Source: Pedobacter westerhofensis (GTDB lineage: Bacteria > Bacteroidota > Bacteroidia > Sphingobacteriales > Sphingobacteriaceae). From it: DNA of 64,000 bases. The stretch lies in NCBI RefSeq assembly GCF_900182595.1, contig NZ_FXTN01000002.1, forward strand, positions 558,001 through 622,000, given 5' to 3'. This document shows positions 9,336 through 16,599 of the stretch, in pieces (position 1 is the stretch's first letter; each line of letters starts with the position of its first letter). The notes beneath the pieces are model-generated. The model had not been told where the DNA came from, ran no database searches, and saw nothing but the letters and a program-made list of their open reading frames with translations. The position numbers and the translations under genes were made by a program.

Positions 9336-9950
9336 TTAAGCCGACGTATGCATGAGGCGGGCACGGATCCTGCTTAAGGACTGCGGTGCTATGCCCAGAT
9401 AGGATGCCAGGTAATGATTGGAAAACATCTGGGTCAGAAAGGGTTCTTCTTTCAGGATCTTAAGGTAGCGTTGTGTGGCCGACTTGGTTATAAGGGTATA
9501 AATCTTGTCATACAGTACAACGAATGCTTTTTCATTGAGGATGCGCATAAATGTCTCCAGTGCCGGGGCCTGCTGATTTTCATTGTCGAACATATGCCTG
9601 CCCAGCCTGATCATTTTGATATCGCTGAGGGCTTCGATAGACATGGTGCCGGGCGTATCCGTCAGAAAGCTTTTATAATCTACTACAAAAAGGTTCTTGA
9701 TATGGCTGAAGGGTTCATTAAAATGAAATAACCAGGTGACCGTTTTGCCTGTATAATCGGTATAGTACGACCGGGCGTGTCCGGAAACTATGAAATAAGC
9801 ATGCCGTGCTGTTTCGCCGGTAGTAAACAGCATGCTCCCGCGCGGAAAGCTTACTTCCCTGGCATGTGCTACGATGTTGTCTGTAGCAGGGCCGTCCAGG
9901 TCTACAACAGAACTGATATAATCGAGCAGGGGTTTACAGAAATCAGACAT
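9336..9950 (-). CDS. Crp/Fnr family transcriptional regulator
   Basis: The 204-aa protein has a cyclic-nucleotide-binding-type beta barrel (about residues 20-120: FPRGSMLFTTGE, AYFIVSGHARSYY) and a C-terminal helix-turn-helix (NHYLASYLGIAPQSLSRIRA). I chose ATG 9950 because the longer ORF to 10085 adds 45 residues with no family match. A perfect 16-bp palindrome, TATACC-AATT-GGTATA, lies 15 bp upstream of this start (9965-9980), and related copies precede the SDR gene at 10610. Autoregulation is therefore plausible. It is the first gene upstream of the ALDH cluster on the same strand and divergent from the DsrE-like gene. The ligand is unknown. Confidence 0.88.
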   Translation of the reverse strand: MSDFCKPLLDYISSVVDLDGPATDNIVAHAREVSFPRGSMLFTTGETARHAYFIVSGHARSYYTDYTGKTVTWLFHFNEPFSHIKNLFVVDYKSFLTDTPGTMSIEALSDIKMIRLGRHMFDNENQQAPALETFMRILNEKAFVVLYDKIYTLITKSATQRYLKILKEEPFLTQMFSNHYLASYLGIAPQSLSRIRARLMHTSA

Positions 9951-9964
9951 CAGGCAAAAGTAAT

Positions 9965-9980
9965 TATACCAATTGGTATA
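9965..9980. promoter_or_regulatory. Palindromic operator, copy 1 (TATACC-AATT-GGTATA)
   Basis: This is a perfect 16-bp palindrome in the region between the divergent crp-like and dsrE-like genes. Its arms match those of the site at 10552-10567 exactly, with the same 4-bp spacing but a different centre. Confidence 0.6.
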
Positions 9981-10072
9981 TTGAGATTTTATTTCATCTT
10001 TAGGAGCATCGGCAATTCTTGATATATAGCAATTTGTTAACCTAGGTGAACTTTTTAGCAATTGGGGTTTGG

Positions 10073-10080
10073 TAGGTTTG
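10073..10080 (+). promoter_or_regulatory. Possible -7 box TAGGTTTG for the DsrE-like gene
   Basis: A perfect TAnnTTTG match lies 14 nt upstream of the ATG at 10095. No clear -33 partner at the usual spacing was seen. Confidence 0.3.
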
Positions 10081-10094
10081 AACAAATCTACTCC

Positions 10095-10445
10095 ATGAAA
10101 ATAGCCTATTTTTTTATGTCGCCCGCAGCCGGAATATCCAGGCTGATCTATAACATTTTACCGGAACTTGAGAACGGTAAGCATCAGCTGAACGTAACTG
10201 CGATGTGCTTTTTTGACGAGAACGAAATTGCGCTTCAGCTGGACAATGAAATCGGCCGCCGTCTGGCAAAGTTGTCAAAAGAAAAAAACATCCTGCTTCT
10301 GCGCGGAGAAACTACGGCCATGAATGGGCGCAGCCCTGCGGAGTGCGTGGTTACCCTCATCGCCGATGGGGAGGAGACAGGATGTTTTCCTGATTTCTAC
10401 TCAGCCGTGGGTGATCACAAACCTGAACGCTTGATATCTTTATAA
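10095..10445 (+). CDS. DsrE-like small protein
   Basis: The protein is 116 aa from ATG 10095; an in-frame upstream start at 10062 would overlap the promoter-like box. The pattern MKIAYFF at the start, a central FFDENEIALQLDNEIGRRLAKL segment shortened here, then KEKNILLLRGE and a later Cys-containing stretch (SPAECVV, ETGCFPDF) resembles the DsrE/SaoD sulfur-relay fold. DsrE proteins carry sulfur on a conserved Cys; whether either Cys here is active is not known. It is divergent from the Crp-like regulator and may be under the same operator. I am only moderately sure of the family. Confidence 0.55.
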   Translation: MKIAYFFMSPAAGISRLIYNILPELENGKHQLNVTAMCFFDENEIALQLDNEIGRRLAKLSKEKNILLLRGETTAMNGRSPAECVVTLIADGEETGCFPDFYSAVGDHKPERLISL

Positions 10446-10492
10446 TGATCTCCCTGCAATAAAACTGAGTTCCTCAATCACAGAAAAGTAAT

Positions 10493-10508
10493 AATACTGA
10501 TTGGTATA
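10493..10508. promoter_or_regulatory. Imperfect operator copy 2 (AATACT-GATT-GGTATA)
   Basis: The right half is identical to the other two copies and the left half differs at two of six positions. It lies upstream of the SDR promoter box at 10541. Confidence 0.4.
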
Positions 10509-10540
10509 TAATTACGGATATTCCATATAAAAAATAAATA

Positions 10541-10548
10541 TACCTTTG
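10541..10548 (+). promoter_or_regulatory. Possible -7 box TACCTTTG for the SDR gene
   Basis: This is a perfect TAnnTTTG match. Operator copy 3 starts 4 nt downstream, where transcription would begin, which is the position of a classic repressor site. Confidence 0.4.
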
Positions 10549-10551
10549 GAT

Positions 10552-10567
10552 TATACCGATAGGTATA
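10552..10567. promoter_or_regulatory. Operator copy 3 (TATACC-GATA-GGTATA)
   Basis: Perfect 6-4-6 inverted repeat, same arms as copy 1, placed 42 bp before the SDR ATG at 10610. Confidence 0.55.
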
Positions 10568-10609
10568 TTATCGGTGTGTCAAAAAAGAACTAACACTAAC
10601 CCAAAAATA

Positions 10610-11347
10610 ATGGATATTCAAAACAAAAAAACGCTGATCACCGGTGGAGGATCCGGTATCGGCTTTAGCATTGCCAAAGCATTTTCAGAGGCTGGCGCAG
10701 AGGTGATTTTGGTTGGCCGCAATGAAGAAAGACTGAAGATTTCTGCAGCTTCGCTCAAAAATGCAACATATATCGCCGCGGATGTAGGCAATACGGATGA
10801 TGTACAGAGATTGGTTGAAACCGTTACCAGGGACGGTGGAATCGATATCCTGATCAATAATGCAGGGGTTGCAAACTATCTTCCGGCGTTATTGGGTGAT
10901 GATTACCATGAAAAGGCAAAAGAAGAAATGGATATCAATTTCTTTGCTGTATTAAATCTGATCAACAAATTTTTGCCGGTGCTCAAACAAAGAGAGGCTG
11001 CTGCCATTATCAATCTGGAATCCATACTGGTATATGCACCATCTATCAATGCCTCCACATATTCCGCCTCTAAAGCAGCACTGCGTTCGTACTCACAGTC
11101 GCTGAGGATGCAGCTCGAAAAAGAAAGTATCAATATTAAAATTTTTGAGGTATTCCCTCCACTGGTGGATACAGACATGACTGCCGGACTTGATATTGTG
11201 AAAATTGCACCCGAAGTGGTTGCAAACGACCTGGTTGCAGCGGTATTGACAGATGAATTCTATATCAGAAGCGGCATGACGGAAAATATATACCAGGCCA
11301 TGCTGGCCTCTCCCGAGAATGCGGTGCTGCTCATGAATAGTCACTAG
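10610..11347 (+). CDS. Short-chain dehydrogenase/reductase (DltE-like)
   Basis: This 245-aa NAD(P)-dependent oxidoreductase has TGGGSGIG (about residues 11-18) for cofactor binding, NNAGVANY (about 83-90), the catalytic Ser in the IINLESILVY region and the YSASK Tyr-Lys pair (about 149-153). The C-terminal PPLVDTDMTAG and the overall pattern fit the DltE subgroup, although no D-alanylation genes are present and the organism is Gram-negative. I chose ATG 10610, since the longer ORF would run across the operator. Two TATACC/GGTATA sites and a promoter-like box lie just upstream, so it is probably controlled by the regulator that binds in front of the crp-like gene. Confidence 0.9.
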   Translation: MDIQNKKTLITGGGSGIGFSIAKAFSEAGAEVILVGRNEERLKISAASLKNATYIAADVGNTDDVQRLVETVTRDGGIDILINNAGVANYLPALLGDDYHEKAKEEMDINFFAVLNLINKFLPVLKQREAAAIINLESILVYAPSINASTYSASKAALRSYSQSLRMQLEKESINIKIFEVFPPLVDTDMTAGLDIVKIAPEVVANDLVAAVLTDEFYIRSGMTENIYQAMLASPENAVLLMNSH

Positions 11348-11367
11348 ACATCCAACCTTTAGTAGCT

Positions 11368-11405
11368 AACCATTGCGGCCTGAAAAATGGCAGCAATGGT
11401 TTTTG
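11368..11405 (+). terminator. Intrinsic terminator after the SDR
   Basis: AACCATTGC pairs with GCAATGGTT and is followed by TTTG; it sits 21 bp after the SDR stop. Confidence 0.7.
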
Positions 11406-11456
11406 TGTATTTAATTACAACAAAATTTCTGATATTTAAAAAGCCAAATATCAGAT

Positions 11457-12827
11457 ATGAAACCGAAAAAAATTATTGTACTCATTCTTCTCGCACAGTC
11501 GTTAACTTATGTTTGTCCCCTTGCGGCGCAACAGAAAGTTCCTCAGAACGATGTTACTGCACCATTGCACCTGATGAAGCCGGAATATCCTGTGCCTTAT
11601 GGAAAACCTGAGGCAAAAGAAATTACGGCCGTGCTGATGCGGGTATGGAAATATCTTGATTCCGTAACACCGGCAAAGGTAATTAACAGTAAGAGCGGGG
11701 CTGAAATCACCGATTGGAAGAAACTCAATGCAGATGCGGTATTTGCTCCGGGCGACTTTAGGCTCACGAGCTATGAATGGGGCGTAACCTACTCAGGAAT
11801 GATCAATGCCGGCCTGGCCACCGGAGATCAGCGTTTTACGGAGTATACCACACAGCGGCTCAAACTGATTGCGGATATTGCTCCTTATTTCGCAGCGCTT
11901 TTGAAATCAGATCCGAAGGCAGCTTCAGCTGTAAGGACGGTGCTGCAGCCTCATGCGCTGGATGATTCCGGGGCACTTTGTGCAGCGATGATCAGGTCCC
12001 TGCTGGGCGGGAATACAAAGGCGCTCCGACCGCTGATCGATAATTTCATCACTTACATCAGCAGCAAGCAGTACAGGTTCCCTGATGGAACACTGTCCAG
12101 AAACCGGCCTGCAGCTCAATCACTCTGGCTGGACGACCTCTACATGAGTGTGCCTGCACTGGCACAGATGGGAAAACTGACTGGTGATCAAAAGTATTAC
12201 GATGACGCAGTTAAACAGATCCTCCAGTTCTCAGAAAGGATGTTCAATAAAGAAAAAGGCGTTTACATGCACGGCTGGATACAGGGGATGACTTATCATC
12301 AGCAATATCACTGGGCACGCGCCAATGGCTGGGCGGTAATCGCAATGGTAGAACTGCTGGATGTGCTTCCAAAAACTCATGCAGGCTATGCTACCGTGGT
12401 TAAGCAGTTACAGTTGCATTTTCAGGGACTCGCGTCTTATCAGGACGGTACCGGTTTCTGGCACCAGTTGCTTGACCGCAATGATTCCTATCTGGAAACC
12501 TCTGCTACCGCGATGTATGCTTACGCGATAGGGAGAGCTGTCAATCATGGTTATGTAGACCAGCATGCCTTTGCCCCGGTAGCCATGCTGGCCTGGAATG
12601 CGGTAAGCACCAAGGTAAATGCCATGGGGCAGGTAGAAGGTACCTGCGTAGGCACAGGCATGGGCTTCGATCCGGCATTCTATTATTATCGTCCTGTTAG
12701 CGTACATGCTGCGCATGGCTACGGCCCTGTCTTACTGGCAGGCGCAGAAATGCTGATGATGCTCAAAAACTTTGATTTTGACATCAACGACAGTGCACTG
12801 GTTTTAAAGGCAGTTAAAAACAAATAA
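11457..12827 (+). CDS. Glycoside hydrolase family 105 (unsaturated rhamnogalacturonyl hydrolase)
   Basis: The 456-aa exported protein starts with a signal peptide (IIVLILLAQSLTYVCPLAAQ). The (alpha/alpha)6-barrel features of GH88/GH105 are visible: RVWKYLDSVTPA near the start, DDLYMSVPALAQMG mid-protein, HGWIQG, WARANGWAVIAM and a C-terminal HAAHGYGPVLLAGAEM. These enzymes remove delta-4,5-unsaturated uronic acid from oligosaccharides made by polysaccharide lyases, so it complements the GH28 at 5357 in pectin degradation. No polysaccharide lyase is in the window. A compact hairpin overlaps the stop codon and is shared with the convergent helicase gene. Confidence 0.9.
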   Translation: MKPKKIIVLILLAQSLTYVCPLAAQQKVPQNDVTAPLHLMKPEYPVPYGKPEAKEITAVLMRVWKYLDSVTPAKVINSKSGAEITDWKKLNADAVFAPGDFRLTSYEWGVTYSGMINAGLATGDQRFTEYTTQRLKLIADIAPYFAALLKSDPKAASAVRTVLQPHALDDSGALCAAMIRSLLGGNTKALRPLIDNFITYISSKQYRFPDGTLSRNRPAAQSLWLDDLYMSVPALAQMGKLTGDQKYYDDAVKQILQFSERMFNKEKGVYMHGWIQGMTYHQQYHWARANGWAVIAMVELLDVLPKTHAGYATVVKQLQLHFQGLASYQDGTGFWHQLLDRNDSYLETSATAMYAYAIGRAVNHGYVDQHAFAPVAMLAWNAVSTKVNAMGQVEGTCVGTGMGFDPAFYYYRPVSVHAAHGYGPVLLAGAEMLMMLKNFDFDINDSALVLKAVKNK

Positions 12828-12863
12828 GAATGCCGTTAAACCGCGGTTTTTAACAGCATTCTT
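12826..12863. terminator. Bidirectional terminator at the GH105/helicase junction
   Basis: AAGAATGC pairs with GCATTCTT, then after one mismatch GTTAAA pairs with TTTAAC, over a CCGCGG-containing tip. It covers the GH105 stop and the last codons of the helicase gene. Confidence 0.75.
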
Positions 12864-14338
12864 CTGCCCATGATCTTGCGGATCAGCAGTTGCAGTTTTG
12901 CTTCATAATCTTCCCGTAACCACTCCGTGTAATTTTTGGTTACACGTCCCAGGCATTTGGCATACTGTTTAATACGCCAGTCGATCTCGCGTGATAGCGC
13001 AGTGGTCAGTTCAATCGCCTCCGCAATACTGCTGCTGTTATCTGCACACATCAGCGCATGCTGACGGATAGAGTCGCGTATCACAATTTTTGCTTTAAGA
13101 CCATTGTCCATTGCAGACTGGTGTGCCGCCTGTATATCAAATGATACCTCCAAACTGTTTGGAAACAGGGAACGCATGTCTGATGAAATCTGGTGCGCCT
13201 GGTAACTTGTCTGGGTATTCAGGCTTGCATAAAATGCTTCCGGGTTTTCAAAAACAAAGCTCCAGTCGATCTCCGCATTCCACTCACCAAAGCGGTCGGT
13301 ATTATTTCCGAGGTCGATGATCGTAAAAGTCTTTTTCTGCGGCAGCCGCCTTGAACCGCGTCCGATCATCTGGTGATATAAAGTAATAGACGTGGTAGCC
13401 CTATTGAGGATGACTGTTTGTATTGTGGGCTCATCAAAGCCTGTGGTGAGGATAGAAACCGAAGTAAGTATTGCGCCTCTTGTTTTCTTAAACCATTTCA
13501 GAATCTCTGTCCTTTCTGCCGGACTGGTTTGATTGTCCAGATGGCGGATAGGGTAGCCCAGCGCTGAGAACACTTCGTATACCTTCCTCGATGTAAAAAT
13601 ACCATTGTTAAAAATCAGTGTTTTTTTGTTTTTAGCGTGCGATTCATAGGCATGTACCAGCAAGTCTACCATTGCCTGCGAGCTGTAAAGCTCATCAGAT
13701 GTGCTTACCGTAAAATCACCATGCAAGCCTGTCTTAAGGGTGTTCAGTTCAACATCGTAGCGCCATGTGGTTGGCCTGGCCAGATAACCCTGACTGATTA
13801 ACGATCCGATCTGCTCGCCTATGATCAGTTCATCATAGTTTTTATGCATCGGCAGATTGATGTCTGAGCTCAGGGGAGTGGCGGTTACCCCGATGATCGC
13901 TGCATTTGTAAATTTACCCAGCAGCTTCTGGAAAGAGTTATGATGCGCTTCATCAACGATGATCAGCCCAATCGTACTGGTGTCGATCAGGCCATCACTG
14001 ATACGGTTTTTCAAAGTCTCTACCATCGCCACATAACAGGGATAAGCTTCTTTTCGGGATATCCTTTTTACTGCACTGTTGATCACTTTATTGGTGATGC
14101 CCAGCATTTGCAGTGCAGCAGAAGTTTGCCTGCACAGTTCGGTACGGTGCGTGAGCACAATAACTTTCTTTTGATATTTTTGAATATACCTGCCGGCAAT
14201 TTCTGAAAAGATCATTGTTTTCCCGCCGCCGGTAGGCAATTGGTAAAGCAGCCGGCACTTGCTTCCGCGCTGTTCAAGTTTTTCAAAAAGTGTGTGGATA
14301 TCCTTTTCCTGGTAATGGTATAGTTGTCTGGTCGGCAT
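12836..14338 (-). CDS. DEAD/DEAH-box superfamily 2 helicase
   Basis: The 500-aa ATP-dependent nucleic-acid translocase has motif I PTGGGKT, motif Ia LTHRTEL, motif II DEAHH, motif III TATP, and in the second RecA domain motif IV-VI segments ending in QMIGRGSRR. The type-III-restriction-subunit (ResIII) style N-terminus and UvrB/RadD-like layout suggest DNA repair or general DNA processing. I chose ATG 14338, opening MPTRQLYHYQ; the ORF to 14500 runs into the divergent sigma-factor gene and adds unrelated residues. No nuclease or methylase partner is adjacent, so this does not look like a restriction or defence operon. Confidence 0.88.
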   Translation of the reverse strand: MPTRQLYHYQEKDIHTLFEKLEQRGSKCRLLYQLPTGGGKTMIFSEIAGRYIQKYQKKVIVLTHRTELCRQTSAALQMLGITNKVINSAVKRISRKEAYPCYVAMVETLKNRISDGLIDTSTIGLIIVDEAHHNSFQKLLGKFTNAAIIGVTATPLSSDINLPMHKNYDELIIGEQIGSLISQGYLARPTTWRYDVELNTLKTGLHGDFTVSTSDELYSSQAMVDLLVHAYESHAKNKKTLIFNNGIFTSRKVYEVFSALGYPIRHLDNQTSPAERTEILKWFKKTRGAILTSVSILTTGFDEPTIQTVILNRATTSITLYHQMIGRGSRRLPQKKTFTIIDLGNNTDRFGEWNAEIDWSFVFENPEAFYASLNTQTSYQAHQISSDMRSLFPNSLEVSFDIQAAHQSAMDNGLKAKIVIRDSIRQHALMCADNSSSIAEAIELTTALSREIDWRIKQYAKCLGRVTKNYTEWLREDYEAKLQLLIRKIMGRRMLLKTAV

Positions 14339-14389
14339 ATTGCTGTAATAATTTCCAAAGATAAACTGACAGACGTAAAGAATGTTTTG

Positions 14390-14404
14390 GTTATCTTCGA
14401 TAAC
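14390..14404. promoter_or_regulatory. Inverted repeat GTTATC-TTC-GATAAC between divergent genes
   Basis: Perfect 6-3-6 palindrome in the 83-bp gap between the helicase and the ECF sigma gene, a likely regulator-binding site. The factor is unknown. Confidence 0.4.
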
Positions 14405-14421
14405 TATTACGACCAAATAGC

Positions 14422-15021
14422 ATGTACGCAGAGCAACCAAACCATGATAGCCCGGAAAGAGAACTTTTACACAAAGTTGCCTTGGGTGACCAGAAGGCAT
14501 TTACCGAACTGTTTGAACAGCATCAGACTTTAGTTTATGATTTTGCGCTCAGGTTAACACGTTCAAAATCCCGGGGAGAGGAGATCGTACAGGATGTTTT
14601 TATCAAATTATGGGTAAACAGGGCGGAGATAGAGCGCATCCAGAATCTGGCTGCCTACATCAACCGCATGGCGAGAAATTATAGTTATACCGCCCTGCGC
14701 AAAATCGCCGCAGAAACACTGAGGACAGTGGAACTTGCAGAACCTGAGATGGCGGGCCCAAGTGATGCTGAGCACAGGTTGTTATACAACGAATCTGCTA
14801 AAATACTGCAAACGGCAGTGGACATATTACCACCCCAGCGGAAACTGGTTTATGAAATGTGCCATGAGCAGGGCCTCAAATATGAAGAGGTTGCTGCTAA
14901 ACTGAACATCTCGCCGGGAACGGTTCATAAACATATGAAACTGGCGCTCAAATCCATCAGAACCTATTTTCATGATATGGATGCCACAATTCTCATTTTT
15001 ATCTTCTTTATTAAGAGGTGA
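14422..15021 (+). CDS. ECF RNA polymerase sigma factor (FecI/RpoE-like)
   Basis: The 199-aa protein has sigma region 2 (about residues 30-95, RGEEIVQDVFIKLW) and region 4 (about 130-185, LPPQRKLVYEMCHEQGLKYEEVA followed by LNISPGTVHKHMKLALKSIR, each shortened family motifs). It belongs to the Bacteroidota sigma factors controlled by FecR anti-sigma proteins. The next gene is FecR, then SusC with an STN domain, so the usual three-part trans-envelope signal applies: substrate in SusC, FecR in the inner membrane, sigma in the cytoplasm. The C-terminus has an unusual hydrophobic tail (ILIFIFFIKR) that may be read-through of a short extension. Confidence 0.93.
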   Translation: MYAEQPNHDSPERELLHKVALGDQKAFTELFEQHQTLVYDFALRLTRSKSRGEEIVQDVFIKLWVNRAEIERIQNLAAYINRMARNYSYTALRKIAAETLRTVELAEPEMAGPSDAEHRLLYNESAKILQTAVDILPPQRKLVYEMCHEQGLKYEEVAAKLNISPGTVHKHMKLALKSIRTYFHDMDATILIFIFFIKR

Positions 15022-15107
15022 TTACCTGGTTTGTGAAAATTATTTTTTATTCTCTTACCCCTGTTTCTCTTTTGATGCGTCAGGTAATAAAAGAGACAGT
15101 AACGTAA

Positions 15108-16379
15108 ATGAATACAGATACGAGGATACAATTTCTGTTCAGCCGGTATGTGAGTGGCGAGGCCACTCCGGATGAAACTGTTGAATTTTTTTTGCTCCTG
15201 AACGATGCAAAATATAAGGCAGTTTTTCATCAGCTGATGGACCAGTACCTGATAGAAACAACATTCAGCAATGGCCTCAATGAAGAGCAGAAAACCGGTA
15301 TTCTTCAGGAGATTTTTAAGGCACCAGAACCTGTAACTGCAGCTGCTGAAACATCTGTTCCTTTGCCGCTGCCGGGCGCAGTGCAATCCTTCCCTTTATG
15401 GCGGAAAATGCTTGGTGCCGCTATTGTCCTGATCACTCTTTCTGCTGCAGTATTTTTTATCAGCAGACCAAAAAGGGAAACACCCATCACATATACAGAG
15501 TACAAGGGAGAACTGAAACCCGGTGGAAATAAAGCTACTTTAACACTTAACGATGGCACAAAACTATGCCTCAGTGATGCTGCAAACGGAAAACTTGCCC
15601 AGCAGGGAAACGTGCGCATCAGGAAATCGGCTGAGGGCCGCATCATCTATGAAATCACAGCTCCTGAAAATAAGGTTCAAACCAACGCGGAAAACGAACC
15701 TCAGTATAATATTGTCTCGACACCTGCAGGCGGCCAGTACCAGGTTCTTTTGCCAGATGGAACCCGTGTCTGGCTCAATGCAGCATCTTCTTTAAAATAC
15801 CCTGTCTCATTTGCGGCACTGAAAGAACGCAGGGTTGAGCTCAGTGGCGAAGCCTATTTTGAAGTTGCAAAAATAAACCGTGGCAGGGGCAGGTTGCCCT
15901 TCCTGGTCAAAAGCAGCGGACAGGAAGTGGAGGTATTGGGAACGCATTTCAATATCAATACCTACAAAGAAGAAAAAGCTGCGGTGACCACATTGCTGGA
16001 GGGCAGTGTGCGTGTAAGCCGGGCAGGTGCTTTTGCAGCGGTGATCGCTCCGGGCGAGCAGGCCATAGTTAATGAGGGGATAAAGATCAGCAGGGCTGAT
16101 ACCAGCACTGCTGTAGCCTGGAAGAACGGGATCTTTAAGTTTGATCATGCAGATATATATACCGTCATGAACCAGTTATCGAGATGGTATGATCTCGATG
16201 TAGAATACCGGGGGAAAGCGCCGGAAAACAAGTTTAATGGCGAAGTATACCGCAATATGGACGCCTCAAAGGCATTCAGGATCCTGAGCCTCGCCAGAAT
16301 TAACTTCAGGCTGGAAACACCGCTGAACCACCAGGGAAGAAAGAAAATTGTCATCACACAGCAACAGAAAATGCCCTGA
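15108..16379 (+). CDS. FecR-family anti-sigma factor
   Basis: The 423-aa protein has a cytoplasmic N-terminus that would hold the ECF sigma factor (about residues 1-85), a single transmembrane helix (about 98-117, AAIVLITLSAAVFFI), and a periplasmic FecR domain with the signature VSTPAGGQYQVLLPDGTRVW, cut short here, and GEAYFEVAK. A C-terminal DUF4974-like region (AWKNGIFKF, DLDVEYRGKAPENKFNGEVYRN) is the part expected to contact the STN domain of SusC. It follows the sigma gene by 86 bp and precedes susC by 220 bp with a hairpin in between. Confidence 0.93.
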   Translation: MNTDTRIQFLFSRYVSGEATPDETVEFFLLLNDAKYKAVFHQLMDQYLIETTFSNGLNEEQKTGILQEIFKAPEPVTAAAETSVPLPLPGAVQSFPLWRKMLGAAIVLITLSAAVFFISRPKRETPITYTEYKGELKPGGNKATLTLNDGTKLCLSDAANGKLAQQGNVRIRKSAEGRIIYEITAPENKVQTNAENEPQYNIVSTPAGGQYQVLLPDGTRVWLNAASSLKYPVSFAALKERRVELSGEAYFEVAKINRGRGRLPFLVKSSGQEVEVLGTHFNINTYKEEKAAVTTLLEGSVRVSRAGAFAAVIAPGEQAIVNEGIKISRADTSTAVAWKNGIFKFDHADIYTVMNQLSRWYDLDVEYRGKAPENKFNGEVYRNMDASKAFRILSLARINFRLETPLNHQGRKKIVITQQQKMP

Positions 16380-16485
16380 TCAACTGATTAAATTTAAACT
16401 AACCAAATTATAAACCTTCAAACCAGTATGAACATGAGAATACATCTACGATGTTGTAGTTAAACCTGCGCGGGACTTAAAGAAG

Positions 16486-16515
16486 GCCGGACAATGCTTG
16501 GAACCATTGCCCGGC
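16486..16515 (+). terminator. Hairpin between FecR and SusC genes
   Basis: GCCGGACAATG pairs with CATTGCCCGGC (one A-C mismatch) over an 8-nt loop, followed by AAAAG. It would separate the regulator genes from the transporter genes, allowing different expression levels; it could instead attenuate. The rest of 16380-16599 shows no gene. Confidence 0.5.
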
Positions 16516-16599
16516 AAAAGATTTGAGCTAATCCCATCCGGTTACGAACCGGAAATAAAAACCTGAATTTCCTGCATTAACCCAAACCCATTCAAAAGT

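Noticed and set aside
9951..10085. N-terminal extension of the Crp-like protein
   Set aside because: It crosses the palindromic operator and has no similarity to the family.
12836..14338. Helicase as part of a restriction or defence system
   Set aside because: There is no nuclease, methylase or other defence gene next to it.
14339..14500. N-terminal extension of the helicase
   Set aside because: It overlaps the divergent sigma gene and adds hydrophobic residues unlike the family.
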